DNA from: Burkholderia sp. PAMC 26561
GTDB taxonomy: Bacteria; Pseudomonadota; Gammaproteobacteria; Burkholderiales; Burkholderiaceae
Direction: 5' to 3'
Length of the DNA: 64,000 nt
NCBI RefSeq assembly: GCF_001557535.2
Contig: NZ_CP014315.1
Coordinates: 1,364,001 to 1,428,000 of the forward strand
The notes under the pieces are model-generated. The model did not search any database. It saw nothing but the letters and a program-made list of their open reading frames with translations, and was not told the DNA's origin. Of the stretch, positions 9,291-18,136 are shown piece after piece; within the stretch, counting starts at the first letter, position 1, and every line of letters starts with the position of its first letter. The position numbers and the translations under genes were made by a program.

Positions 9291-9973
9291 AAAATACGTT
9301 CAAGAGCCGGCGGCCGCTCTCGATCACACGCGTTGGTTCACATGCACGATTGCGCCGCTTCCTGCGTGCAGACGGCGGCAGTGTCGCGATCGAGTTCGTG
9401 CTCATTGTTCCATTGATGTTCCTCGTGCTGCTTGGGTTCACAGAAATCTACCTCTATATGCGGGCAGTTAGCATTGTCGAGCGCACGGCATTTACGCTCG
9501 CCAATTCGGTCGGTCAGATGACCCAGGTCATCAACGATCCATCTACCGCCACTGCCAGTAATCTCGGCGCAATCTGGCAAGCGGCGAGCGTGATCGCCGC
9601 ACCCAACGACCTCCAGGGGAAAGGTGGCGTGATACTCACGTCCATTTGCGACAACACTAACAACTGCGGCGCGAATGTGGTGCAGTTGATCCCGCCCACG
9701 AAAGGCTCGCCAACGATTTCATGGTCCCAGAAAGCCTCCTGGATGAGCAAGAACGGACCATCTTCAAAAATCACATCGTCCAGCATCCTGCCCAGCGGCT
9801 GGCCATTCTATGCGGGTGATTCCGCCACTGCCGTCGAGGTCTTTTACACTTACACGCCGTTCGCGATGACCGCTCCCTTCTGGAGCAATGCGCCGCTCAC
9901 GCTAACCATCTACAAAGTGGTTTATGTGCGCCAGCGTTCGGGCCAGCCGCTCAAGCTTGCTGCGTCCAGTTAG
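9287..9973 (+). CDS. tadF: TadF-like minor pseudopilin
   Basis: A 228-residue relative of the preceding protein, with GGSVAIEFVLIVPLMFLVLL at about residues 30-49, again with the pilin-type Glu, and a larger periplasmic domain. The latter has a Cys pair (CDNTNNC) that could form a disulphide. The name TadF is given because it is the second TadE-family gene, placed before tadG. The start overlaps the tadE stop by ATGA. Confidence 0.85.
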   Translation: MKNTFKSRRPLSITRVGSHARLRRFLRADGGSVAIEFVLIVPLMFLVLLGFTEIYLYMRAVSIVERTAFTLANSVGQMTQVINDPSTATASNLGAIWQAASVIAAPNDLQGKGGVILTSICDNTNNCGANVVQLIPPTKGSPTISWSQKASWMSKNGPSSKITSSSILPSGWPFYAGDSATAVEVFYTYTPFAMTAPFWSNAPLTLTIYKVVYVRQRSGQPLKLAASS

Positions 9974-9998
9974 CCGCGCGGCGCTCTGGAAACATCCA

Positions 9999-11804
9999 AT
10001 GATACCCATCCCCGATTCTTGCGCGCCAGCCGCGCCTTCACCCTCTGTCACAGCGCTCATGACTGGAGACAGCGGCGTCGTCACGATGATGTTCGCAGTC
10101 TGTGCAAGCCTGATGTTCGGCGCAATGTGCACGGCGCTTGATCTGATCGACTACGAAATGACGCAAGCGCGCATGCAGATGGCCCTTGACGTGGCGACGA
10201 TTTCCGCAGGCGTCGATCTCGCGCACTATGCCGATCCGGCCGGCAAGGATTCGTCGGCATGGAAGGCGGACGCACGCGCGTTTTATAACGGTAACATGCC
10301 GAAGGGCTACCTGGGCCTGACCATGCCCGACGCCAACTTCAAGGCTGCGGTCAGCGGAGCCCCGGCGACTGGACAGACTATCCAGCTCACGGCTGCTGGC
10401 TCGATTCCGTTGCTCGCGCCGTATTTCTTCGGGAACGCTGCGGGTAGCGGAAGTAGCGGGACGGGTTCCGGGTCAGGGTCGTCGAATACACCGACAACAA
10501 GCACCGTGTCCGCCGCCAACTCCGCGTTTCGCTTGCCGCAAAGCACGCTGGAACTTGCGCTCGTGCTCGACAACACCGGGTCGATGGCCGATTACGCCAG
10601 CACCGACCAGAGCCAGGGAACCAAGATCGCGGGATTGCGCTCTGCGGCAAACACGCTCGTCGCAAGCGTGCTCGGCCAGTCCGGCAATCGCTCGTATGTG
10701 GGCCTTGTTCCGTTCACGACCATGGTCAACGTCGGTTCATCATTGTCAGCATCCGGCAGTTGGCTCACCCCCGCGGCCAGCGACAAAAACAGCTACAACT
10801 CGGCGGGGATTTCGTCGAAGTATCAGTCGTCGGGAACGGGATCGGGCTGGGCCGGATGCCCGGTAGAACCGCGGGTCGGGAGTGCGAAGCAACTGTTTCC
10901 GAAGGCCTACGCACCAGCCGATTCGCCAGGCTTCACGCCGTTCTACTACAACGTGCCGCCACAGGGCTTCAAGATCACCAACTACGACAGCAGCAAAACC
11001 AAGTGCGCGGTAACCAGCGTCAACAGCGTGCTTAATGTACCCCTGACCTACCAGACCAACGGTTCGGCCAGCTACTGCGGCACGGTAAGTGCAACCCCTG
11101 TCTACAACGCGTGGGGACAGCCGGTCGCCACCGGCAGCACGCTGCCCGCAACGACCACGTGGGATCAAAACGGCACCTCGGGATCGCGGCCGTGTTCGAT
11201 CCAGCCAATGCAGTTCCTGACGCAGGACATCAATACACTGAACAGCGCGATCAACCAGATGCAGGCCAACGGTTCGACCATCATCCCTACCGGCTTGCTG
11301 TGGGGATGGCGCATGGTCTCTTCGGCGTGGTCGCCGCAAGTGTCAGGTTCAAACGGCTGGATATCGTCCGATGCCAACCTGCCCCGCCCTGAAGCGACCA
11401 CCCAGGGATTGCAACGCGTGGTGATCGTCCTGACCGATGGTGAGAACGACCCGGGCACGGCAAACGGCATCATGCCTTCCCCGTCGTTCAACGGTCTGTC
11501 CGGCGTCGGGAACAGCACGCTGACAGCGCCAACAGGCGGCCCGACCAACGGTTCGATGACATCCGTGTCGGACATCAACACGTTCCAGCTTTCTGTCTGC
11601 AACGCGATGAAGAACGAAGGCATCACCATTTATTCCATCACGTTCGGGACCTACGGGACCGACTCGGCAAGCAAGCAAGCGCAGCAGACCATGCAAAGCT
11701 GCGCGTCACCCGGTAACTACTACCATGCGCCGACCAACGCGGCGCTCACCTCGATCTTCCAGCAGATTGCCGGCAATCTCGGCATCCTGCGGCTGACTCG
11801 CTGA
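9999..11804 (+). CDS. tadG: TadG, von Willebrand factor A-domain pilus protein
   Basis: A 601-residue protein starting at the ATG at 9999, which follows a GGAAA sequence. The frame is open further upstream inside tadF, but that extension is unlikely. The N-terminal TadG/Flp-related segment (GDSGVVTMMFAVCASLMFGA) anchors it in the membrane. A glycine/serine linker near residues 148-160 leads into a vWA domain with the metal-ion site LALVLDNTGSM (DxTxS form) and the strand VVIVLTDGEND. The domain carries a long insertion rich in aromatic residues, Ser and Cys. It probably anchors or senses the pilus at the cell envelope. It is the last gene of the Tad operon. Confidence 0.9.
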   Translation: MIPIPDSCAPAAPSPSVTALMTGDSGVVTMMFAVCASLMFGAMCTALDLIDYEMTQARMQMALDVATISAGVDLAHYADPAGKDSSAWKADARAFYNGNMPKGYLGLTMPDANFKAAVSGAPATGQTIQLTAAGSIPLLAPYFFGNAAGSGSSGTGSGSGSSNTPTTSTVSAANSAFRLPQSTLELALVLDNTGSMADYASTDQSQGTKIAGLRSAANTLVASVLGQSGNRSYVGLVPFTTMVNVGSSLSASGSWLTPAASDKNSYNSAGISSKYQSSGTGSGWAGCPVEPRVGSAKQLFPKAYAPADSPGFTPFYYNVPPQGFKITNYDSSKTKCAVTSVNSVLNVPLTYQTNGSASYCGTVSATPVYNAWGQPVATGSTLPATTTWDQNGTSGSRPCSIQPMQFLTQDINTLNSAINQMQANGSTIIPTGLLWGWRMVSSAWSPQVSGSNGWISSDANLPRPEATTQGLQRVVIVLTDGENDPGTANGIMPSPSFNGLSGVGNSTLTAPTGGPTNGSMTSVSDINTFQLSVCNAMKNEGITIYSITFGTYGTDSASKQAQQTMQSCASPGNYYHAPTNAALTSIFQQIAGNLGILRLTR

Positions 11805-11812
11805 GCTTCATG

Positions 11813-11839
11813 CGGGCGATGCCAAGGCGTCGCCCGTTT
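11813..11839 (+). terminator. Hairpin after the Tad operon
   Basis: An inverted repeat CGGGCGATGCC / GGCGTCGCCCG with a two-base centre, paired throughout apart from one G-U, followed by TTT. It begins 9 bp after the tadG stop and is a likely Rho-independent terminator. Confidence 0.7.
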
Positions 11840-12104
11840 GCCCGAAAAATTCAGGTAGTACTTAGGTTTCCTGATGTATATCACTCTGACCAGCGAACTC
11901 TCTTTCGTTTCAACACGCTGCTTCTTGTCGGTTAATTATTCTGCCTCGAGCACAAACACAGGCTTACCCACCGGCATCTTTTTCTGCTTGTGCTTGATCC
12001 CATTTCAATAACTGCCGTACACCCGTCAACAAACTCATCTGACTATCAAGATTCTTCTGGCCAGGCCGTTAGAAGCCACATACAACCCGCAACGTAACGT
12101 CTTG
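11840..12104. other. Intergenic region between tadG and the porin gene
   Basis: About 265 bp of lower GC than its surroundings. No convincing gene was found. A 24-codon minus-strand frame (about 12038 down to 11964) reads as a plausible short peptide, MSLLTGVRQLLKWDQAQAEK followed by DAGG, but nothing else supports it. The porin promoter should lie here, although no clear -35/-10 pair stands out. Confidence 0.4.
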
Positions 12105-13253
12105 ATGATGAGTAGAAACCGCCATTTGCATCAGTGGATCACCGGCACCGCCAGCATCGCCGCGATGGGACTGCTTTGCGCTTCGTACGTCTCTTCTGCC
12201 TTGGCGGAGGACACCCCGGCTCCGGACAACGCACAGCACATGTTCACGCTGAGCGGCTTCGGAACGCTCGGCATGACCCATTCGAGCCTGGACACAGCCG
12301 ACTTCACGAGTACCGCATTCGAGCCGAACGGTGCCGGCCATAGCCGCAAGTACGACTTCGCCGACGACAGCAAGATCGGCCTGCAGCTCACCGGCCAGTT
12401 CACCGACAAGCTATCGGCTGTTGTCCAGATTGTGTCCGAGCATCGCTACAACAATACGTTCGTGCCAACGCTCGAGTGGGCCAACGTAAAGTACGCCATC
12501 ACCCCCGACCTGAGCGTGCGCGCCGGGCGGATCGAACTGCCCACCTTCCTGAACTCGGATTACCGAAACGTGGGTTATGCAAATCCCTGGGTGCGGGTGC
12601 CGATCGAGGTGTACAACACTGTGCCGATCACCAATAGCGACGGCGCGGACATGTCGTACCGGTTGCGTCTGGGCGCTGTCGCGAACACTGTTCAGCTGCT
12701 CTACGGCTACAGCTCGTTTCACGTCAACCCGGGCATGCTCAAGGCATATGGAACCGCGATAACCGGTGTGTTCGATACCGTCGAATACGGCAACCTCACG
12801 CTGCACGCCGGATATCTTCACGCCAACGTCAAGCTGGATTTCCTGCCTGAAAAAGAACCGGTGAATGTCTACAGCATCGCCGCGGCCTACGACAGTGGCC
12901 CGTGGTTCGTTCAGGGCGAACTCGCACGCGTCACCGTGAACCAGGTCACGCCGGGCTACGTGAGCGGCTATGTGACAGGCGGTTATCGCCTGGGCAAGTT
13001 CACGCCGTTCGCCACCTACTCGCAAGCGCATTCTCTTGACCGCCCCACTCTCGCCTACAACTACAACATGGGGCAGAAGGACATTTCGTTCGGGTTGCGC
13101 TGGGACGTCGTCAAGAACGTGGATCTTAAAGTGCAGTACGACCATGTCTGGCTGCCCGCAAACTCAACCGGCTCATTCATCAACTTCCAGCCGAACTATC
13201 AACTCGGCAGCGGCACGAATGTGATCAGCGCCGCGCTCGACTTCGTCTTCTGA
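12105..13253 (+). CDS. Outer-membrane porin-like beta-barrel protein
   Basis: A 382-residue protein with a signal peptide ending at SSALA (about residue 35). A series of short alternating amphipathic strands follows, and the C-terminus ends in phenylalanine (SAALDFVF), typical of outer-membrane barrels. The mature start FTLSGFGTLGMTHSS and strands such as LSVRAGRIELPTFL resemble porins of the phosphate/anion (OprP) or maltoporin-like type. The substrate cannot be read from the sequence. ATG codons at 12105 and 12108 are equivalent start choices. The next gene, a small phosphate-binding-like protein, follows 10 bp later, so the two are probably cotranscribed and act together in the envelope. 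Confidence 0.8.
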   Translation: MMSRNRHLHQWITGTASIAAMGLLCASYVSSALAEDTPAPDNAQHMFTLSGFGTLGMTHSSLDTADFTSTAFEPNGAGHSRKYDFADDSKIGLQLTGQFTDKLSAVVQIVSEHRYNNTFVPTLEWANVKYAITPDLSVRAGRIELPTFLNSDYRNVGYANPWVRVPIEVYNTVPITNSDGADMSYRLRLGAVANTVQLLYGYSSFHVNPGMLKAYGTAITGVFDTVEYGNLTLHAGYLHANVKLDFLPEKEPVNVYSIAAAYDSGPWFVQGELARVTVNQVTPGYVSGYVTGGYRLGKFTPFATYSQAHSLDRPTLAYNYNMGQKDISFGLRWDVVKNVDLKVQYDHVWLPANSTGSFINFQPNYQLGSGTNVISAALDFVF

Positions 13254-13263
13254 TGAGTGCACC

Positions 13264-13701
13264 GTGAAAAACGCCCACCAATACATCAGGTCAGCATTGA
13301 TCGCCATGCTTCTCGGGTTGTCCGGGGAGTCGGCAATGGCCCAGCTCATCGTGGTCGTATCCACCAAGAGCACGCTCACGGCATTGAGCGAACAGCAGAT
13401 CGCGGACATCTTCCTCGGCCGCGCGGCCTACTTCCCGGGTGGCGGCAGCGCCATACCCGTCGATCTGCCCGAGGATGCAGCCGCGCGCAGCGAGTTCTAC
13501 CGCAGGATCACGGGGAAGTCCTCTTCGCAGATGAAGGCTTACTGGTCCAAGCTGATTTTCACCGGCCGCGGCCAGCCGCCCCGCGAAGTGCAGGACCCTG
13601 CGGCAATCAAGCGAGCGCTTGCCGAGACGCCGAACGCCATTGGATACATGGATTCCCGCGATATCGATGCAAGTGTCAAACCGCTGCTGACGCTCAACTA
13701 G
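13264..13701 (+). CDS. Small periplasmic phosphate-binding-like protein
   Basis: A 145-residue secreted protein with a GTG start. The signal peptide ends around SAMA|Q (residue 27). The remainder resembles one lobe of PstS-type binding proteins: STKSTLTALSEQQIADIFLG, then IPVDLPEDAAARSEFYRRITGKSS, and an IGYMDSRD stretch near the C-terminus. At about 118 mature residues it is less than half a normal PstS, so it is more likely a sensor or regulator part than a transporter subunit. It lies between a porin and a c-di-GMP signalling gene, and this context suggests it passes an envelope signal to that protein. Confidence 0.75.
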   Translation: MKNAHQYIRSALIAMLLGLSGESAMAQLIVVVSTKSTLTALSEQQIADIFLGRAAYFPGGGSAIPVDLPEDAAARSEFYRRITGKSSSQMKAYWSKLIFTGRGQPPREVQDPAAIKRALAETPNAIGYMDSRDIDASVKPLLTLN

Positions 13702-13807
13702 CGCAAGCGGCACGGCATGATAAAGGCGCTCACAAGGCGCCTTGTCCCCCATATATGCAGAATGCGATTTTTTCCATATCGCGCAGTGAGATACCGGAAT
13801 TGGCACG

Positions 13808-16800
13808 ATGAACTTCAATCGCCGAGAGTCACCCGCGAAACGCGGTACTTCAGATCGACAGCCGGAAAGTGCCAGCGATGCAGGCAATGCTGCCGCGAAA
13901 CGCGCGCAATTAGTCGTGCGGGGAACGCGTGCAATCGTGAAACGGCTTGCCGAGGCCTACATCCTGATACCCGTTTTCACGGGCCTGCTGCTTTGCATTG
14001 CGTGGGCAGCGGTGTTCCATCTGATTTCGGTTGAAGGCGATGTTGCCGAAGATACGGCTGCGCAGTCGAGCCGTGAGATCGCCGACACCTATGAAGCACA
14101 ACTGTGCGCAACCTCAGTTCAATCGACCAGACGCTCAAGACGGTCAAGTACGCCTACGAAACCAAAGGCGGCACAGCCATGGACGAGCTGCAGGCGAAGG
14201 GCCTGCTGCCGCCGTCCATCGTTTTCCGAGTGTCGGTCGCGGGGCTGACGGAAGCGTGTTTGCAGCGTCCGGGTCGCATGGGCCCTCGAATGTCTCGACG
14301 GACCCGTGCTTCGCGGCATTGCGTGCGCAGATCGATGCATCGATGCCCTGCGTGAGCCGCGTCAGCCTCAATCACGATACTGACACGCCCGAGATCACCT
14401 TCAGCCGTCGCCTGGAGCACGCCGATGGCAGCTTCAACGGCAGCGTGATGCTCGCCATGGACCCGGCCTATTTCACGAGCGGTTATGAATATGCCCGCAT
14501 GGGCGACAAGGGCATGCTGCTGCTCGCCGGGACGGACGGCGTCGTGCGCGCCCAGCAAACGGGCGAGTCCACGTCGTGGGGCAGGTCGATATCGACCGTG
14601 GCAATTGCAGTCGCGCAGCAGGCGCTTGTGAGCGGTGCGAGGGTCGGCCCGTGGGACCAGGGCGTGCGGCGTTACACCACCATCCGCGCAATCCACGGCT
14701 TTCCGCTGATTGCGATGGTCGGGCTCAGCCAGGGCGAGCAGTTATCGGTTTTCCGCAAGCACAGGCACAACTATGTCCTGTGGACGGCCATTGCCAGCGC
14801 CTTGCTGATCGTGCTTGCCGCTGCGCTCAGCCGGTCGAGCTGGCAGCTTGCCAACAGCCGCCGCCGCGCACGGCAGGCGCAGCAGACCTACTACGCGGCA
14901 TCGGAAAGAAGCCTCGACGCGTTTTTCGTCTTTCGTTCGGAGCGCGATGGCGCCGGCAATCTTCTCGGCTTCGTCATGACCGACGCCAACCGGCGTGGCA
15001 GCGTCGTGCTCGGACTGCCCCGCGAGATGCTGGTTGGCCGCAGTCTCGACGCGATCTTCCCCGACGCGCGCCAGAACGGCATGTTCGATGAATTTGCGGC
15101 TGTAGCGGAAACCGGAACGGTCCACGAACACGAATGGATGCACCTGTGTACCGACGACACGAAAGTATGGCTCCAGCGTCAGGTAGTGCGCGTGGACAAC
15201 GGCGTGGTGGCGATCATGCGCGACATCAGTTCGCGCAAGCGCGCGGAAGTGCGCCGCGCCGAGCACAATCGAGTGCTCGAAATGATCGCGACCAGCACGC
15301 CGCTGGAAGAGGTCTTGTCCTATCTTGCAAGCCTGCTCGAATCGCAGATCTCGCGTGTTGCGTGCGTCGCGTTGCTGCGTGACGACGACGGCCTGCATCT
15401 GAAACTGGGCGCCGCGCCGGGGCTTTCCGAGCTGTACCGGAAGCGGATCAACGGCTCGCCCGTGAGCCTCGATGCAGGTCCGAGCGGCCGGGCAATTCAC
15501 ACACGCCAACCCGTCTACATTCCGGACGCAAGCAAGGACCCGGCTTTCATGGAGCAGATGCAGGCGTATGGCTTGAGCGGCTTCCAGGCATGCTGGGCGA
15601 TTCCCATCCTCGCGCACGACGGCAGCGCCTTGGGCGCGCTCACATTGTTCGCCCAGGACGCGCACGAGCCCAGTGCGATCGAATCGCAAGTCATCGCAAT
15701 GGGAACCCGCATTGCGGGCATTGCCATCGAACGGCATCGTGCCGAAGAGCGTATCCGGCACATGGCCAATCATGACGCGCTGACAGGCTTGCCCAACCGT
15801 ACCTTGCTCTCCGACCGCCTGAATCAGGTACTGCTGCATGCGCGGCGATACGAGCGCGGCGTCTCGGTGGTGTTCATCGACCTTGATAACTTCAAGCTCA
15901 TCAATGACAGCCTCGGGCATCGCGCGGGCGACGATCTGCTGCGCACGGTCGCGGCTCGCATGTCCGATTGCCTGCGCGCAACGGATACGGTGGTTCGTCT
16001 TGGCGGCGATGAATTCGTGATCGTCCTGTTTGACGAAGAGCAGAATGGGCCGGGCATCCACAAGACCATCGAGAAGATCCGCGAACGGATCATGGAACCG
16101 GTCGAACTGAACGGCGAGCAATATCGGGTGACGTGCAGCATGGGCGTGGCGAGCTATCCGGCCGACGGCGCCAACGCCGAAAGCCTGCTGATGAACGCCG
16201 ATGCCGCCATGTACCGCGCCAAGGAACTCGGGCGCAACAACTACCAGATGTACACGCACGAGATGAACATCAAGGTGCACGAAAAACTGCGGCTGCAGGA
16301 GCAGTTGCGCGTGGCGTTATCGAACGGGGAGTTTCATCTGGAGTATCAGCCGCAAGTCGACCTGCGCACGGAAAGCGTGTTCGGGGTAGAGGCGCTGCTG
16401 CGCTGGCAGCATCCGACCGACGGCAACATCTCGCCCGCCACGTTCATTCCGGTTGCGGAGGAGACGGGCCTCATCATTTCCATCGGCGACTGGGTGCTGC
16501 ACAAGGCCTGCATGCAGAACAAGCTGTGGCAGGACATGGGCTTCGCACCCATGACGGTGTCCGTCAACGTATCCGCGCGGCAATTCCTGCAGAAGGAACT
16601 CGTGTCGCGCGTCGCGCATGCGCTCAGCGAAAGCGGCCTGGATCCTCAGTATCTCGAGCTGGAGCTGACTGAAAGCGTGATCATGCAGGATCTCGACGGC
16701 GCCATCGCGACAATGCGGCAGTTGCAGGAGATGGGTGTGCGGTTGTCGATAGACGACTTCGGCACGGGATATTCGAGTCTCAGCGCGTTGAAGCACTTCC

Positions 16801-17083
16801 CGATCGTGCGCCTCAAGATCGACCAGTCATTCGTTCGCGAACTGCCGGCAAGGACGACGACCGCGCAATCGCAATGGCCGTGATCTCGCTTGGGCGCCAG
16901 TTGAATCTCAAGGTGATCGCGGAAGGTGTGGAAACAGAAACGCAACTCGCCTTCCTTCGCGACAACGCCTGCAACGAGATCCAGGGTTATCACTACAGCA
17001 GGCCGTTGAAATCGCACGATCTGGAGCAGCTTCTCAGCCAGCCGTTCGTGTGGCCGGTCGCGGCTGCAGCGCTGGTGGATTAG
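13808..17083 (+). pseudogene. Membrane PAS-GAF-GGDEF-EAL c-di-GMP protein, three frameshifts
   Basis: Read through its breaks, this encodes about 1090 residues. In order they are: a membrane helix (ILIPVFTGLLLCIAWAAVF), a periplasmic Cache-like sensor, a second helix (VLWTAIASALLIVLAAAL), a PAS domain (SLDAFFVFRSERDG), a GAF domain, a GGDEF domain with intact RLGGDEFVIVL, and an EAL domain with VEALLRW, DDFGTGYSSL and EGVETETQ. Three frame changes interrupt it. One near 14104 separates EIADTYEAQ from VRNLSSIDQTLK. One near 14241-14244 precedes GADGSVFAAS. One near 16845-16848 separates FVRELP from the GKDDDRAIAMAVISLG continuation. Each is repaired by adding one G. Codon use and catalytic motifs look well kept, so sequencing error is possible; otherwise it is a recent pseudogene. 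Intact, it would make or break c-di-GMP in response to an envelope signal. Confidence 0.85.
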
Positions 17084-17119
17084 CGTAGTGCGCCGTCTTG
17101 GCAGGTGCCTTGAGCACGG

Positions 17120-18028
17120 TCAGGATGACGGGTCCAGCGCGACACCTGTCCCCGCCTCCGCCTCCGCGCGAAGGAAATCGATCAGGGTATCGAGCATCCT
17201 GTGGCGGCGGGTCGGTCCACGGCGCAGGACAAACCGCCACGAAGCCGGACGTGAAAGCTCTGGAAACAGGCGCACCAGCCGGCCGCTGCGCAGTTCCGGC
17301 TCGATCAGCGGCGAGCGGCCAAGCGCGAGTCCTGCGCCGCCCACTGCCGCGCCGATCACCTGACTGAAGCTGCTGTAGCGGACAATCTTGGTATCGAAAT
17401 CGTCAGGCAGCCCGAACTCGGCCGACCAGTTCAGCCAGTTGAGTTCAGGGAAATTTTCGTGCGCCTCCTGCAGCAGGCGGCAACGACACACCGCCGTGGA
17501 TGCAAACGGATGCAACTCGGGGCTGCATACCGGAAAGACGTCCTCTTGCAAGAGGACGATGTCATCGGGACGCAACGCGTGATCGGCGACATGCACGACA
17601 GCGAGGTCTATGTCGTACCGGGCAAAATCCGGCTCGCCATCCTGAATGATGGCGTTGAGCGGCGTCGCGGGATTGGAACCCGAAAACTCGGCAAGACGGC
17701 GCGCAAGCCACATGGCGGAGAACGGTGCGTTGGCCGAGACGGTCAGTCGCCTCGCGACGCCCTTGATTTCCGAACATGCGTCTTCCAGCAGTGACAGTGC
17801 GCCGCTCGCTGCAGGCAGCAGGCTCGCCCCCGCCGCCGTCAGGCGAATCCCGCCGATACCCGTGCTGCGCTCGAGCAGCCGCACGCCCAGCGTATCTTCC
17901 AGGCCACGTATCTGATGACTCACCGCGCTGGTCGATACGTTCAGCTCGGCAGCCGCGCGAGCGAACCCGCCGAGCCGCACCGCCGCCTCGAAGGCCCGTA
18001 GCGCTGTCAGAGAAGGAATATTGGACAT
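17120..18028 (-). CDS. LysR-family regulator, GcvA-like
   Basis: A 302-residue LysR-type transcriptional regulator. The N-terminal winged helix-turn-helix reads LTALRAFEAAVRLGGFARAA and then ELNVSTSAVSHQIRGLEDTLG (about residues 8-48), a GcvA-like form. The rest is the substrate-binding co-inducer domain. It is divergent from the fused ABC exporter with 108 bp between them, so that gene is the obvious target. A dyad directly upstream of its start could be an autoregulatory operator. The inducer is unknown. Confidence 0.9.
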   Translation of the reverse strand: MSNIPSLTALRAFEAAVRLGGFARAAAELNVSTSAVSHQIRGLEDTLGVRLLERSTGIGGIRLTAAGASLLPAASGALSLLEDACSEIKGVARRLTVSANAPFSAMWLARRLAEFSGSNPATPLNAIIQDGEPDFARYDIDLAVVHVADHALRPDDIVLLQEDVFPVCSPELHPFASTAVCRCRLLQEAHENFPELNWLNWSAEFGLPDDFDTKIVRYSSFSQVIGAAVGGAGLALGRSPLIEPELRSGRLVRLFPELSRPASWRFVLRRGPTRRHRMLDTLIDFLRAEAEAGTGVALDPSS

Positions 18029-18029
18029 C

Positions 18030-18056
18030 GGGGTATTGTAGGATATTCAACACCCC
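18030..18056. promoter_or_regulatory. Dyad in the LysR / ABC exporter divergent region
   Basis: GGGGT and ACCCC flank an inner TTG-N9-CAA, two bases upstream of the LysR start codon. The position suits an autoregulatory LysR site. The motif is weak and was found by eye only. Confidence 0.3.
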
Positions 18057-18136
18057 TTGAAAAACCATCTTTTGCCTCGCCCTGCGGCCCAAGGTAAGGT
18101 CCTATCGACCGAAGCAGTGACCAACCGGAGGCAGGG

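Noticed and set aside
11964..12038. 24-codon minus-strand peptide after the Tad operon
   Set aside because: Plausible composition and an AAGAA before the ATG, but too short and isolated to support as a gene.
14742..16280. A 512-codon minus-strand frame opposite the GGDEF-EAL gene
   Set aside because: Antisense shadow; the plus strand carries clear PAS, GAF and GGDEF motifs.
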